A DNA stretch of 64,000 nucleotides from Pandoraea pneumonica (GCF_902459645.1 NZ_CABPSK010000002.1:1054001-1118000); one strand, 5' to 3'. Positions 17,097 through 26,108 are shown, numbered from the stretch's first letter. The notes: a model not told the origin generated them from the letters alone. Translations and numbers: made by a program.

Positions 17097-17852
17097 TCAT
17101 CGGGATGAGAGATAACTGATGGCAAAGGTCACCATAATAAATAGCGCGATCTTTGTGGCGACGATCAAGAACGGTATAAGTTTTGAATTTCCGTAAACTT
17201 CACTAATCCCTTTCGCGCGTCGACGGTTCGCATACTGGAGTAAGTAGGCCGATCCCAAAAAGGCCCAAAATGCAATTGACTGCACCTCCATGGCTTGAGC
17301 CTGAAGCGCGTGCACATACGCAACAAAGTTCCCCCCTGAGTGGCGCATTACCCACGCAACGGCATGGATGAAAAGTGCGAGCCACAGGCCACTAGCGGCA
17401 CTTGTCAACACGAAGTACTGAAACGGAATTTTGTGGGCGACAAGATCCATGCGCTGACACGCATGGAATGCGACTCGATGAAAGCCCCATTCGAAGGCGG
17501 CCCAAACGTATATGCCAAATGCGATCAGAAAGAAAAAGCTGTAAGCCCCGTACGACACAAAGTGGTTGTACATATCATATGCGTCGGGACCCGCAGGAGG
17601 TAGCTTCTTGATCTGATTAAATGCGATCCAACTAAACAGGCTGGCGGCCCCGAACTTCGCAACTGCCGCAGCCGTAAGAGGACTGGTGAATAGGCCGGGG
17701 TGACGCGTAAACGCCGGACGACCCTCCGGAGTTATAAAGTGCCGGGGTAGCACATACCAGGGGGCAAACGTTAGCATTATGTAAAGCATGACCTTTGAAC
17801 GGAGGGTTTTCCGTTTGATCGATCTGGTGAGTATTTTTGCTTGAGAGAGCAT
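17097..17852 (-). CDS. Multi-pass membrane protein, unknown function
   Basis: Unrecognised 251-aa protein with about six hydrophobic segments and a basic N-terminus (KILTRSIKRKTLRSK). Examples are YSFFFLIAFGIYVWAAF and LIPFLIVATKIALFIMVTF. I use the ATG at 17852; the frame opens at a TTG 15 bp earlier and neither has a strong ribosome-binding site. The gene converges on the caspase-like protease gene with 170 bp between stops, and lies downstream of tnsC on the same strand (164 bp gap). It may be the membrane partner or target of the protease module, or unrelated cargo. Confidence 0.65.
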   Translation of the reverse strand: MLSQAKILTRSIKRKTLRSKVMLYIMLTFAPWYVLPRHFITPEGRPAFTRHPGLFTSPLTAAAVAKFGAASLFSWIAFNQIKKLPPAGPDAYDMYNHFVSYGAYSFFFLIAFGIYVWAAFEWGFHRVAFHACQRMDLVAHKIPFQYFVLTSAASGLWLALFIHAVAWVMRHSGGNFVAYVHALQAQAMEVQSIAFWAFLGSAYLLQYANRRRAKGISEVYGNSKLIPFLIVATKIALFIMVTFAISYLSSR

Positions 17853-18016
17853 TAAGAGCTCGCGCAAATAGATGAGACGTTGACGTTACGGGGAGGGGGT
17901 TAGAGCTCGCCCAGAACTCGATGGTAACCGAGGTCGTTCACGTAAAGGTTGCGTTGTCCGCATGCACCCAATTTGGGTCGGTGAATATCTCGGCCGTTGT
18001 TTGATGAGCTGAGATC

Positions 18017-19453
18017 TTATTTCATAGTTGGTTTTCGCCTCGAGCCACTATTCAATAGATCTCGGGTACCAGCTATCAGTTCGCCAGCCTTCTTTGGCCT
18101 CCGGGTGGTTGGCGCTTTCCGTTTCTTTTTCTCGTCCGCTGCCGTCTCAACTACTCCTCCGCTGGCCTTATATTCACTCCGCTCTTTGGGAGAATATGCG
18201 GACAGCGTAGCCTTGTTAGACAGATCAAGCGTCTGTCGGCCGAGCTCCGCAACTTGACGAACGAATGTGTCTGCTTGAGCTTCGGGAAATGGGCAGATGA
18301 GGCTAGAGGAACTATTTCCATCAATTCTCGCGCGCGGATTTCGGCCACCATTCGCGTCAATGTTTCGCAATGCTTCGACGTCAAGGCGATGGGTGCTGAA
18401 ATTCTGGGAGGAGTATGCGTCTCGTAGATCTTTGATCGTCGCTGTGTTGCGCGAGTGTTCTCTGGCAATTCCGTAAGCAAGCGACAGTAACGTAACTGTC
18501 TTTCGTCTCAGGCCGTATGACATGTGATGAATTTCCTCGAAAAAGTAGTCGAAGTCGGGAGCCAGAGCGTCACCTGAAACAGTAACGCAAGCCCGTAGGT
18601 AGCGTTGCCAGCTTTCCACATCGTCGGTGTGATATAGCGAGTCCGGGCGCAAGACGGCCGGATCTGTCAGCAATCGATCGCGGTCTTGCTGTCCTCTTCG
18701 TTGAATGCGAACGACCATGTCGTAGTTTGACGCAAAGACCAATGGTGGTCCGATGTAGCCGGTCGCATAAATCACCTTCGTTGCCAATGTGTTGGCGGTC
18801 TCACTGTGTGTTATGAACTGCAGCTCGTCTAGCAGTATGACCCCCGTCCCATCTCGAAAAGCGAGCCATTTGGCTGCCTCCTGAGAATTCATCGAATATC
18901 CGGTTGGGCGGCGCGACTCATGAGGAGTGCTTGGGCGATCGTGAGCGGCGTGTTCAACCGCTGGGTCAATGAACTGCGCGACGATTGAGCGAGTTACGTT
19001 GGACACTGAGCCATGCGAGCAGACCGGGAAATAGATGCATGGCCGAATGACGGTCTTGTACCCCATTCCGACGTCGACATAAGAAACAACATCCAGGGAA
19101 CGTTTTAAGGCTTTGAGGAGGGCACTTTTTCCGACTCCGGCCAGCCCCGTCAAACACATTGGAAGAACGCTAAAGCTGTCGGGACGATAGTCGAACATCT
19201 TCTCACGATAGGCCGCAGCGTCTGAATACACAGTTTCAATGTGGAGTCTTGCCCTATTCAGAATCTTTCGCGCGATAGCCAAGGTGTTTGGCGTTGAAAG
19301 AAATATCTCGTTCAGAAAGTGCTCCAGTTCCAACGACGCTAAGCTTGCAGAGCGTTGGCTAAGCTGCCCCACCGTGGCTGGCACATGTTCCATGTTCGAC
19401 GCTAGGCTTCGGTCGTCCGCAAGATCATCGTACGGTCGTAACCACGGGTTCAT
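18017..19453 (-). CDS. tnsC: Tn7-like transposition ATPase TnsC
   Basis: AAA+ regulator of transposition (478 aa) that links target selection to the transposase. Walker A GLAGVGKS lies at residues 103-110 and Walker B VILLDE at about 205-210, followed by an AAA-type sensor region. The size and motifs fit TnsC/TniB. The start at 19453 (MNPWLRPY) has an excellent GGAGG ribosome-binding site; the GTG seven codons earlier does not. It follows tnsB by 32 bp. The C-terminus is rich in Lys, Arg and Ser, as in TnsC tails that contact the transposase. Confidence 0.88.
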   Translation of the reverse strand: MNPWLRPYDDLADDRSLASNMEHVPATVGQLSQRSASLASLELEHFLNEIFLSTPNTLAIARKILNRARLHIETVYSDAAAYREKMFDYRPDSFSVLPMCLTGLAGVGKSALLKALKRSLDVVSYVDVGMGYKTVIRPCIYFPVCSHGSVSNVTRSIVAQFIDPAVEHAAHDRPSTPHESRRPTGYSMNSQEAAKWLAFRDGTGVILLDELQFITHSETANTLATKVIYATGYIGPPLVFASNYDMVVRIQRRGQQDRDRLLTDPAVLRPDSLYHTDDVESWQRYLRACVTVSGDALAPDFDYFFEEIHHMSYGLRRKTVTLLSLAYGIAREHSRNTATIKDLRDAYSSQNFSTHRLDVEALRNIDANGGRNPRARIDGNSSSSLICPFPEAQADTFVRQVAELGRQTLDLSNKATLSAYSPKERSEYKASGGVVETAADEKKKRKAPTTRRPKKAGELIAGTRDLLNSGSRRKPTMK

Positions 19454-19485
19454 CTTTTTCCTCCGTCCGGACACGTCGTCGGGGG

Positions 19486-21489
19486 TTACGAATGCACTGT
19501 ATCCCGCAGGGCACGTTCTTTCTGTTTATTCCTTTTCTTAACGGCCCGCCGGGGTATCGAATTTGAATCGTGAGGGGAGAGACCAATCTGTGATTCGTGT
19601 TTTGATTGGTATTCGAGCTCTGCAGCCGCTGCAGCCTTCCTTCCGCGGCGCGCCAGCATTCTGGCCGTGACCTCCTCGCGTTCCAAGTCCTGTAAAGACT
19701 CAAACAACAATGTGGGATCGTCGGTCAGAGGAAGAACTCTTTCAACTTCCACAAGGTGGCCGGAAATCTCGATCCACGCATACCGGACGCAAAAGGGAAG
19801 CACAAATCCGGGGATATTGAATGTGCAGTGTCGTGGTAATTTCTCCCGAAAATTCCGGAGCAAAATCCCCATATCTCTGTATTCAGCAGATCGATAACTT
19901 AAGCCATTCCTCGATACTGTAAATATCACGGGATCAAGCCATTCCCGTACAGCCTCGTCAAACGAGATCCTCCCAGCAGAGCTCCGGCCACGTCCGTCGA
20001 GCCAAGCATAGATATCATTAGGTATCGGCAGAACCTCGCTCCGAATCATCTCGGGAGTCATTCGGCTGAAGGCGTCACTGGATTTGTTATCTTTTATCTG
20101 TCTGAGAATTTCTCGCTTAACCATTTCGATCGGGTTCAAGTTGCTAATTCTGACTTGTGGAGGGCCCTGGCGCGCTCGCTTCTTCGGGTGGGATCCCTCA
20201 ACGTTGGGTTTGCCTTTTGGCGCATACGACGGGGTCATCTCAACAGTTGACGTCGCGTCGGCATGTTCTATCGTGGCGCCTGGACCTCTGTCATAAACCG
20301 CGCCCCCGGGTGTACCGACGCACGGCCAATCGTTTTCGTCGATTTCCAAGCCTAAAAGGCGTGCGAACTTTACTTTTGATATCGAGCAACAGAAATGGGC
20401 CATCCGATATGCCGATGCACGTTCTGCACCAAGGCTGAACCCGATTCCCAAGCCGATCCCCGATGCCACGTCTATCATGCGCACCACCTGAAGCGGGAGT
20501 TGTTGGATCTCACCGAGAAATCCGATGGGCAGTTCTGGTGCTTGGGCGGCGTCTAGTTGCACCGCCTGGAAAACATTTCCCACGCCTTCGGAGAATGCGC
20601 CTTCTCTTGGGGACAACGTGTTGTTGTACCGGTGCTTTCCGAGGCGGAGTTCGTCAATTTCGGATCGCTTCAGCAATTTGTGAATGGCGTAGTCATATTG
20701 CCGTTTGGATGGAAATGGGAGACCCTCCGGTTGACAGAGCATGTCGCCAATAGGTCGGGATTTCACCGTGACCCCAAAATGCTTTCTCACAAAAGATGTG
20801 TACGCTGTGGAACTTGTATGCCCGTCAATGACCCTCGAAGAGTATGACTTCACCATTTTCTCGGCGAGTTCGGCGGAAATTCGGAGCTGAGGCAAAGGGT
20901 CCTCAAGGGGGGGGCGTCCGAGTCGCGCGTCGCTTGGTAAGGATGACCTGTCCCAGCGACCGTTCTTTATCGTGGCTGGGTACAAGGCAAGTTCGCGGCG
21001 CCCGAATGTCAAATATGCTAGGAGCCAGTATCTGACCCTCGTTGTGTCCTTTCTGTGCGTTCGTTCTTTGACTGCCTTAGCTATCGATGCGATCGGATCA
21101 CTGGAGCCAAAGAGCAGTTTCTCTAAGTCGCCTTCGCACAACGTATCGACAACGTCTCTACGTTGCTCCATAACCTTCAAGTTGCTTCGCAGGCGTCCCT
21201 TTTCTTCGCGCCATCGCTCGATCAAATATATGTCGCGACCTTCAAGATCCTCCAACCCGGGGGGGAGCGTGGGTTGATCCGGTGTTTCAAAAATCGCCCC
21301 CGATGCGACTAGTGTCTCGAAGTCGCTTCGTGGAAGGCGCAGCAATTCGGCAAATGGTTCCGCCCTCTTTTCGAACGTGACAAGCGCCACAGACTTGTAT
21401 CGCTCAGAGCTCATTAGGAAGTGAGCATATCGGGTTGCTGAACGCCCTTGGAATCGGTCCGCGGACTCAAGCTTCGCTCCCACGTGCAT
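19486..21489 (-). CDS. tnsB: Tn7-like DDE transposase TnsB
   Basis: Catalytic transposase (667 aa) of the Mu/TnsB type with an RNase-H fold. The acidic triad is visible as Asp313 (VQLDAAQAP), Asp400 (GAVYDRGPG) and Glu431 (KGKPNVEGS), the last in the conserved KPxxE context. The N-terminal 200 residues hold helical DNA-binding domains expected to recognise the end repeats, and a basic tail (RRAVKKRNKQKERALR) could contact TnsC. Its ATG shares one base with the tnsA stop (TGATG), so translation is coupled. The intact triad suggests an active enzyme. Confidence 0.9.
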   Translation of the reverse strand: MHVGAKLESADRFQGRSATRYAHFLMSSERYKSVALVTFEKRAEPFAELLRLPRSDFETLVASGAIFETPDQPTLPPGLEDLEGRDIYLIERWREEKGRLRSNLKVMEQRRDVVDTLCEGDLEKLLFGSSDPIASIAKAVKERTHRKDTTRVRYWLLAYLTFGRRELALYPATIKNGRWDRSSLPSDARLGRPPLEDPLPQLRISAELAEKMVKSYSSRVIDGHTSSTAYTSFVRKHFGVTVKSRPIGDMLCQPEGLPFPSKRQYDYAIHKLLKRSEIDELRLGKHRYNNTLSPREGAFSEGVGNVFQAVQLDAAQAPELPIGFLGEIQQLPLQVVRMIDVASGIGLGIGFSLGAERASAYRMAHFCCSISKVKFARLLGLEIDENDWPCVGTPGGAVYDRGPGATIEHADATSTVEMTPSYAPKGKPNVEGSHPKKRARQGPPQVRISNLNPIEMVKREILRQIKDNKSSDAFSRMTPEMIRSEVLPIPNDIYAWLDGRGRSSAGRISFDEAVREWLDPVIFTVSRNGLSYRSAEYRDMGILLRNFREKLPRHCTFNIPGFVLPFCVRYAWIEISGHLVEVERVLPLTDDPTLLFESLQDLEREEVTARMLARRGRKAAAAAELEYQSKHESQIGLSPHDSNSIPRRAVKKRNKQKERALRDTVHS

Positions 21490-22604
21490 CAGTCGGCCCC
21501 CTTTGGGGAGAAGTACCCTGAGTAAACCTCCAGTTCGTCCACTTCTTTGCGACGAAGGGGCTTGTCGACCTGTACAGGGGTAAAGAGATCTACTGGGATA
21601 TCCCTATGCCAAATCGCCTCAAAGAGGACGTCTCGACATGTGGCAGCGGATATCCCGTACTCCTTTTCGAAAGCAGGAAAAACAGAAAGGGGTGCGGTCT
21701 TGGTACCAACGACGCAGCGTAGACCATCGATAACTTTGTGTCGCACACGCGGCGAAACACCGATTTTTCTGCATGCGAACGTATGCAGCATCCCAAAGTT
21801 TCTGATGAGGGTTCTGTCAAATGAGGCGCTCGTCACTCGAATCGTTCTAATTCCGACCGAGGCGTAGGAACGAGCTTCAAGTTCATGGCGCAGTCGTGCT
21901 TTCGCTTCTGAAGCGGGTGACACGCTCGATCGGTCGCGGGCCAGTTGGTGGGTGAAAGCCTCGGCGTTGTTCTTGATAGTCCAATTGACGGCATAGATAT
22001 CATCAACGTCCGAGCGAAGAATCAGAAGAAGATCACCCGTTAAGGGCAGTGCAGACCACGTTCTTCTAACTGAGCCGGAGACTGGGTCGGGAATCTCAGC
22101 AAGAAACATTGGATGCTTTGAAACGTCACCAAGATCTTCGGCAATGAAAATCGTGCCGGTCTGGTTTTGCGGCTCAGTAGGGCGTAGCGTGCGATATGCC
22201 CCGATTGGGTTGGCCGCAGTGTCTAACGGCAGTCCCCGTTGCTCCTGAATATCTATCAATGCAGGGTGGTACAGCGCGAAAAGCATCGCACTTATCTCGG
22301 CTCCGCTAAGTGCATGTACGCGTCGACCTAAGGTCGGAGCCTGCAGCGTCATACAGCGGGAAATAGAAGGGGCTTCCCCTCTTACCGCTCGAATGACCGG
22401 TTCGTATTTCTCTCGTATCCCACCCTCCGACTGTCGCTCGGACCAACGACGAGCGTATGTCGCTATTCGATGATTCATCGCTGTCTTCCCCACAGCAGTC
22501 GTCTCAGTTGACGCACGAACCTTGCTATCGCTGGACACGTACGGCGGCAAGGTGGGTGTTTTCCTGATCTTCGCTCTTCCCTTCTGACGAATATAGGCCG
22601 TCAA
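21489..22604 (-). CDS. tnsA: Tn7-like endonuclease TnsA
   Basis: Restriction-like nuclease (371 aa) that would cut the 5' strands at the transposon ends, giving cut-and-paste movement. It aligns by eye with E. coli TnsA: GRRVHALSGAEISAMLF with Glu103 for Glu63, ALIDIQEQRGL for VLDIREQFPL, Asp191 (LTGDLLLIL) for Asp114 and Lys211 (AVNWTIK) for Lys132. The Gln two residues before that Lys in Tn7 is Thr here. It is about 100 aa longer than Tn7 TnsA, mainly at the N-terminus and an insert. The TTG at 22604 is a weak start; the ATG at 22478 with an upstream GGGGAAG is an alternative. Confidence 0.82.
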   Translation of the reverse strand: MTAYIRQKGRAKIRKTPTLPPYVSSDSKVRASTETTAVGKTAMNHRIATYARRWSERQSEGGIREKYEPVIRAVRGEAPSISRCMTLQAPTLGRRVHALSGAEISAMLFALYHPALIDIQEQRGLPLDTAANPIGAYRTLRPTEPQNQTGTIFIAEDLGDVSKHPMFLAEIPDPVSGSVRRTWSALPLTGDLLLILRSDVDDIYAVNWTIKNNAEAFTHQLARDRSSVSPASEAKARLRHELEARSYASVGIRTIRVTSASFDRTLIRNFGMLHTFACRKIGVSPRVRHKVIDGLRCVVGTKTAPLSVFPAFEKEYGISAATCRDVLFEAIWHRDIPVDLFTPVQVDKPLRRKEVDELEVYSGYFSPKGAD

Positions 22605-22644
22605 CGAAAAACATCAAGGAAGAAAGGAATTTTGTACTATGCTG

Positions 22645-22656
22645 TTATGCACATAA
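22645..22656. promoter_or_regulatory. Candidate operator in the tnsA / XRE divergent promoter
   Basis: TTATG-CA-CATAA, a short perfect inverted repeat 10 bp before the XRE start codon, beside a possible TACTAT -10 element (22635-22640). It is well placed for autoregulation by the XRE protein and for repression of the tns operon. Confidence 0.4.
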
Positions 22657-22666
22657 TGGAATAAAA

Positions 22667-23011
22667 ATGAGCGAAGATAATTCTTCAATTGGAATCAAAA
22701 TTGGGCAGAAACTGCGGCGTGCTGGGATGACGCAGACGGAAATCGCAGCGAGGTTCGGGATTTCTCAATCCCAAGTGAGTCGAATATTCTCTGGGAAGGT
22801 AACCCGGCGGACGGAGAGTTTCGATGCGCTGCTCTTGTTTGCCGACCGCATCTCCCCCGACGCGCGTCGTCGGAGTCCTCGAACCAACGACACCTTGATG
22901 CAGGCGTTGGCGGACGTGTGGGACGGATCAGAGGCCCACGCATCTGCGATAGCCAGGGTCATTCGAAGTTTGAGGGCGTTTCCGCGAAAAAGTGAGTCGT
23001 CCAGGAGGTAA
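22667..23011 (+). CDS. XRE-type helix-turn-helix regulator of the transposon
   Basis: Protein of 114 aa with an N-terminal helix-turn-helix: MTQTEIAARFGISQSQVSRIF around residues 21-41, typical of Cro/CI or sigma-like repressors. The ATG at 22667 has only a weak GGA upstream. It is divergent from tnsA across 62 bp and its stop is followed after 3 bp by the tniQ TTG start, so it forms an operon with tniQ. It probably represses the tns genes or adjusts expression of the targeting factor; this is inferred from position. Confidence 0.75.
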   Translation: MSEDNSSIGIKIGQKLRRAGMTQTEIAARFGISQSQVSRIFSGKVTRRTESFDALLLFADRISPDARRRSPRTNDTLMQALADVWDGSEAHASAIARVIRSLRAFPRKSESSRR

Positions 23012-23014
23012 AAA

Positions 23015-23926
23015 TTGATTGCCGTCGACCCAATGAATGATGAAATCGGGCTCGGCCATGCTGGCCGGTTTTCAAGATTTTTTGGCGGATTTGCATCGCT
23101 TAACGATTTTCAACGATGGTTGCGACGATCTGGCATGGGCTATACCGAGCCGCATTTTGGTCTGCAGCATGTCGAGTTCGTTGCGCACCGAACGAACATA
23201 ACTTTGAGCGATTACATCGAAAAACACACGCTTATTCCTGCGCGTAGAGGGCTGGAATGGGAGGGCCTCGATGGACATTCAGAAGACGACGCAGGCGCTG
23301 TTCGGAGAAGTACTTTAAAGTTTCGTGGATTGATTGACGGACCGGACATGAACATCGCCAAGTTTTGCGCGAGTTGCGCCACAGGGGATGTGCGCGAACA
23401 TGGTTTTTCTTGGTGGCGACGAGACCACCAACTGGGCGGCATCTGTGCTTGTTTTGTCCACGGAGAGCCATTGCTTTTCGTGAGGGGGCTGGAGAGCTTT
23501 TTTGCCGCGCCGCATAAAGTTCTATCGTCGGGATTGGCGCTGCCATATCTGCATGAGCATGTCGACCATCCGATGGTGTTGCGATACGCGCAGTTCGCCC
23601 GATATATGCTTTATCGCGATCGAGCCATGGATGTCGGTCTCGGACAACTGGTGGAGGCAAGGAAGTATGAAGTCGGAGTGGAGTTTGTCTATGCTCAGTA
23701 CAAGGGGAGGCGTTGTCCGCATGCAAAGACAATCAGTACTCACATTCATCAGGACTTTCCTGAAAGATGGTTGCGTGCAAGTTTCCCCAACTTATTCTTG
23801 GGCACCGACCCGGTTTACCATCCCGATATAGACCGTGATGAGCCTTGGCGCTCTCAGGCAAGCGGTCGAGGCGTCACCTTGTGCATGGCTTTCCTTTTTT
23901 CGAGTGTTTCGGAACTGAGTTCCTAG
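23015..23926 (+). CDS. tniQ: TniQ/TnsD-family target-selection protein
   Basis: Protein of 303 aa. The TniQ core is recognisable: an N-terminal helical stretch (GRFSRFFGGFASLNDFQRWL) and a zinc site Cys118-x2-Cys121 ... Cys144-x-Cys146-x2-His149 (FCASC, then GGICACFVHGEPLL), the usual position and spacing in the family. TnsD/TniQ proteins bind target DNA and recruit TnsC. I use the TTG at 23015, which has a perfect AGGAGG 6 bp upstream; the first ATG (23033) has none. With insertion a few tens of bases after the CitE-like gene, this protein may recognise the 3' end of that gene, as TnsD recognises glmS. Confidence 0.78.
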   Translation: MIAVDPMNDEIGLGHAGRFSRFFGGFASLNDFQRWLRRSGMGYTEPHFGLQHVEFVAHRTNITLSDYIEKHTLIPARRGLEWEGLDGHSEDDAGAVRRSTLKFRGLIDGPDMNIAKFCASCATGDVREHGFSWWRRDHQLGGICACFVHGEPLLFVRGLESFFAAPHKVLSSGLALPYLHEHVDHPMVLRYAQFARYMLYRDRAMDVGLGQLVEARKYEVGVEFVYAQYKGRRCPHAKTISTHIHQDFPERWLRASFPNLFLGTDPVYHPDIDRDEPWRSQASGRGVTLCMAFLFSSVSELSS

Positions 23927-24055
23927 CTTGCAATTTCCTGCATGCTGCTGACTTAGTCGATGGGGCATGGCGATAGCACAAGCCGTAGTACTGGGAGCAA
24001 ACTCACATCAAAGTGACAGACCTGTAAAGTATGCGCTGGTGCGTATCTCCCGGGC

Positions 24056-24394
24056 TCATAGCGGTCCGATGTGTTCCCCGTTATAAGCTCTTGCCTCGAG
24101 ATCGACCAGGCGTTCACGAGCGACACTTGACATCCAACAGATGAAGTCGCCCCATGCGTTCTCTGTCAACGCCATACCTGCGCTGCTGTCGCCGGGCTCG
24201 ATTTCCATGAGATCACAGTCCGGCGAGTCATGTTCGAGGCGGCCAGGCTGTAACAGCAGCCACCGAGGGAGGATCTCGGACCATTCATAGGGAATGCACG
24301 TCAACGGAATATAGCATTGCCCGTTGCGCTCAAAAGTGTGAAAACCCATCGGCATGAAATTGCCGAGAAGACGCATTTTTTGATCTATTGCCAT
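24056..24394 (-). CDS. Hypothetical protein
   Basis: Unrecognised 112-aa acidic protein without signal peptide or membrane segment. Composition looks like real protein (Trp and Cys present, IPYEWSEILPRWLLLQPG). The ATG at 24394 has an AAGGCGG-like sequence about 10 bases upstream. It is convergent with tniQ and lies between the transposition genes and the IS3-family remnant. It may be cargo or a remnant of an earlier insertion. Confidence 0.45.
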   Translation of the reverse strand: MAIDQKMRLLGNFMPMGFHTFERNGQCYIPLTCIPYEWSEILPRWLLLQPGRLEHDSPDCDLMEIEPGDSSAGMALTENAWGDFICWMSSVARERLVDLEARAYNGEHIGPL

Positions 24395-24525
24395 GTGATG
24401 ACCGCCTTGGGAGATGGTGCTCTACCCCCCAAGGATAGTCCAGCCGGCCGCTTCCCGTATGGTTCGCGAGGTGGTTACGACATCTCTCCTATCCGCTGAA
24501 GCCATCCGTGCACGTCACCCATCGG

Positions 24526-24690
24526 ATCTCGTTCGTTAAGACGCGCTTCCGTGACGAGTGCTTGAACGAGCACTGGCCCACTAGCCTGTTGCATTTCAAG
24601 GTGGTGATCGAAGCCTAGCGGCAAGAACATGACCACGAACGTCCGAGGATCATTCTACGGACTAACACCAGCAAGCCACGTCTGGAATCA
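24526..24690 (+). pseudogene. Fragment of an IS3-family transposase (orfB C-terminus)
   Basis: Reading from 24526 gives FRDECLNEHW and VVIEA, the conserved end of the IS3-family DDE domain, interrupted by a TAG at 24616-24618 where W is usual. A frameshift near 24640-24650 then yields GLTPASHV, the family's C-terminal GLTPA motif. Only about 55 codons survive and no inverted repeats are seen, so it is a dead relic. The rest of 24395-24865 holds nothing I can identify. It marks a junction between the tns core and the catabolic cargo. Confidence 0.75.
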
Positions 24691-24865
24691 AACGGCGAAA
24701 CAAGTATTAAAGCCAAGTGGTGCTGACAATTGGGGGGGGCACGTCGAGTTGTTTCCGGCCCTTGTTCGGAAGACGGCCGACTCAACGTGCAGCAATTCGC
24801 CCTGGTTATTTCGTGCACACGACCTGCGGCAAGCGCTTGCCGCACGGCCGCACGCTCAACATGTC

Positions 24866-25912
24866 TTAAAAGCGGTGGCGTACCCCCGTGGCAAAGCCGG
24901 TGCCGCTTGACATAGCCGTGGCCCGATCGTGTATCACCGCCGCATAAAGATCAGTTCGCTTCGAGAGACTGTAGTCGTACGCCGCCACCAACGTCTTTCG
25001 ATGAGCGTCGGGAAGACGCGTCTGCTCTTTTGACTCGACCCCGTATGACAGCAATACATGTCCGGGTCCAATGGGAATCGATGCTCCGACATTGTAGGTT
25101 AGGAAGTCAGCTCTAGTGGTCGGATTGCTCAGTTGTGTCCCGGTGGCCTGGGCGAAGAGCTTCACGATTCTGAAGTCATATGACGCGCCGACGTTCCACA
25201 GTTGAGATTCGTTCATTATCAGACTGCCAGGTGGCTTCGCGTAGTTCAGAGACATACTTTTGATGCTCTCAAAAACGGCCCCGGCTGCAAATCCCCCGTT
25301 CGCGTACAGCAGACTGGCCCCCATACGTTGACCGGAAGATGTTGAATCCTTCGGCGCGTAGTAGGCCGCGCCCGTAAATCCCACTATGTTGGGCGTCGTA
25401 TAACTAAATACGTTATTCCAGACCGAGTCGGCGGCACCGCTTCCTGTTATCAACGGTTGCGTTGCACTGGACTGATAGTTTTGTAAGAAGCTCGGGCTAA
25501 AATTTAGCGAGGTTCCGAACGCACTGAATCTGCCCGTATTGAAGAACGCCAGCGAGCTTTGTCGCCCGATGCGCACTGTGCCCCATTGCGATTGAAGCCC
25601 GACCCAGCTAGATCTTGAAAAAAGTGGGTCGGTATCGTACCGACCAGAAGCGCCGGAATTTACGCGAAAGAACGACGTGAGTTCAAACAACGCACTTAGT
25701 CCTCCGCCAAGATCCTCCTTACCGCGCATTCCCCAAAACGACGTATTCAGTCCTCCGCTCGACACCTGGGCTGTGGAGCTTGCGTCTCCGGCGTACTGCT
25801 TCTTATAGACCATCGCATCCACTATTCCGTACATTTGAACGCTCGATTGCGCGATAGCGGAAGATGCGGATACCATAAGCGCTCCGAGTACAAGCGGGTG
25901 TGTAATTTTCAT
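24866..25912 (-). CDS. Gram-negative porin (OmpC-like, Burkholderiales type)
   Basis: Outer-membrane trimeric porin of 348 aa. A signal peptide (MKITHPLVLGALMVSASSAIA) is followed by SSVQMYGIVDAMV, the usual first strand of beta-proteobacterial porins, then alternating beta strands with the PEFKR-like region replaced by SRSSWVGLQSQWGTVRIGRQ, and a C-terminal Phe (GVRHRF) for BAM recognition. I start at 25912; the frame runs 57 bp further without support. It follows the NmrA-type gene by 196 bp on the same strand, so it may have its own promoter, but it probably admits the substrate of this catabolic cluster. Confidence 0.9.
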   Translation of the reverse strand: MKITHPLVLGALMVSASSAIAQSSVQMYGIVDAMVYKKQYAGDASSTAQVSSGGLNTSFWGMRGKEDLGGGLSALFELTSFFRVNSGASGRYDTDPLFSRSSWVGLQSQWGTVRIGRQSSLAFFNTGRFSAFGTSLNFSPSFLQNYQSSATQPLITGSGAADSVWNNVFSYTTPNIVGFTGAAYYAPKDSTSSGQRMGASLLYANGGFAAGAVFESIKSMSLNYAKPPGSLIMNESQLWNVGASYDFRIVKLFAQATGTQLSNPTTRADFLTYNVGASIPIGPGHVLLSYGVESKEQTRLPDAHRKTLVAAYDYSLSKRTDLYAAVIHDRATAMSSGTGFATGVRHRF

Positions 25913-26108
25913 TGGATTTATCCGTAGCGAGGGCGAACGCGCCCATCCTTGCAGCCTCGCATCTGCCATAGGACGGAAGTTCCTCTTCTTTGAGGTGGAA
26001 CGGGGAGGGCCGCGGCGGATTCTGCTTACATGTTTTTTTTAGTTCTCCAATTGGGTCGCCACTTGATGACATGCCCGAGCGAACCTGCCGCCCAGGCTTG
26101 CCGTCCGG

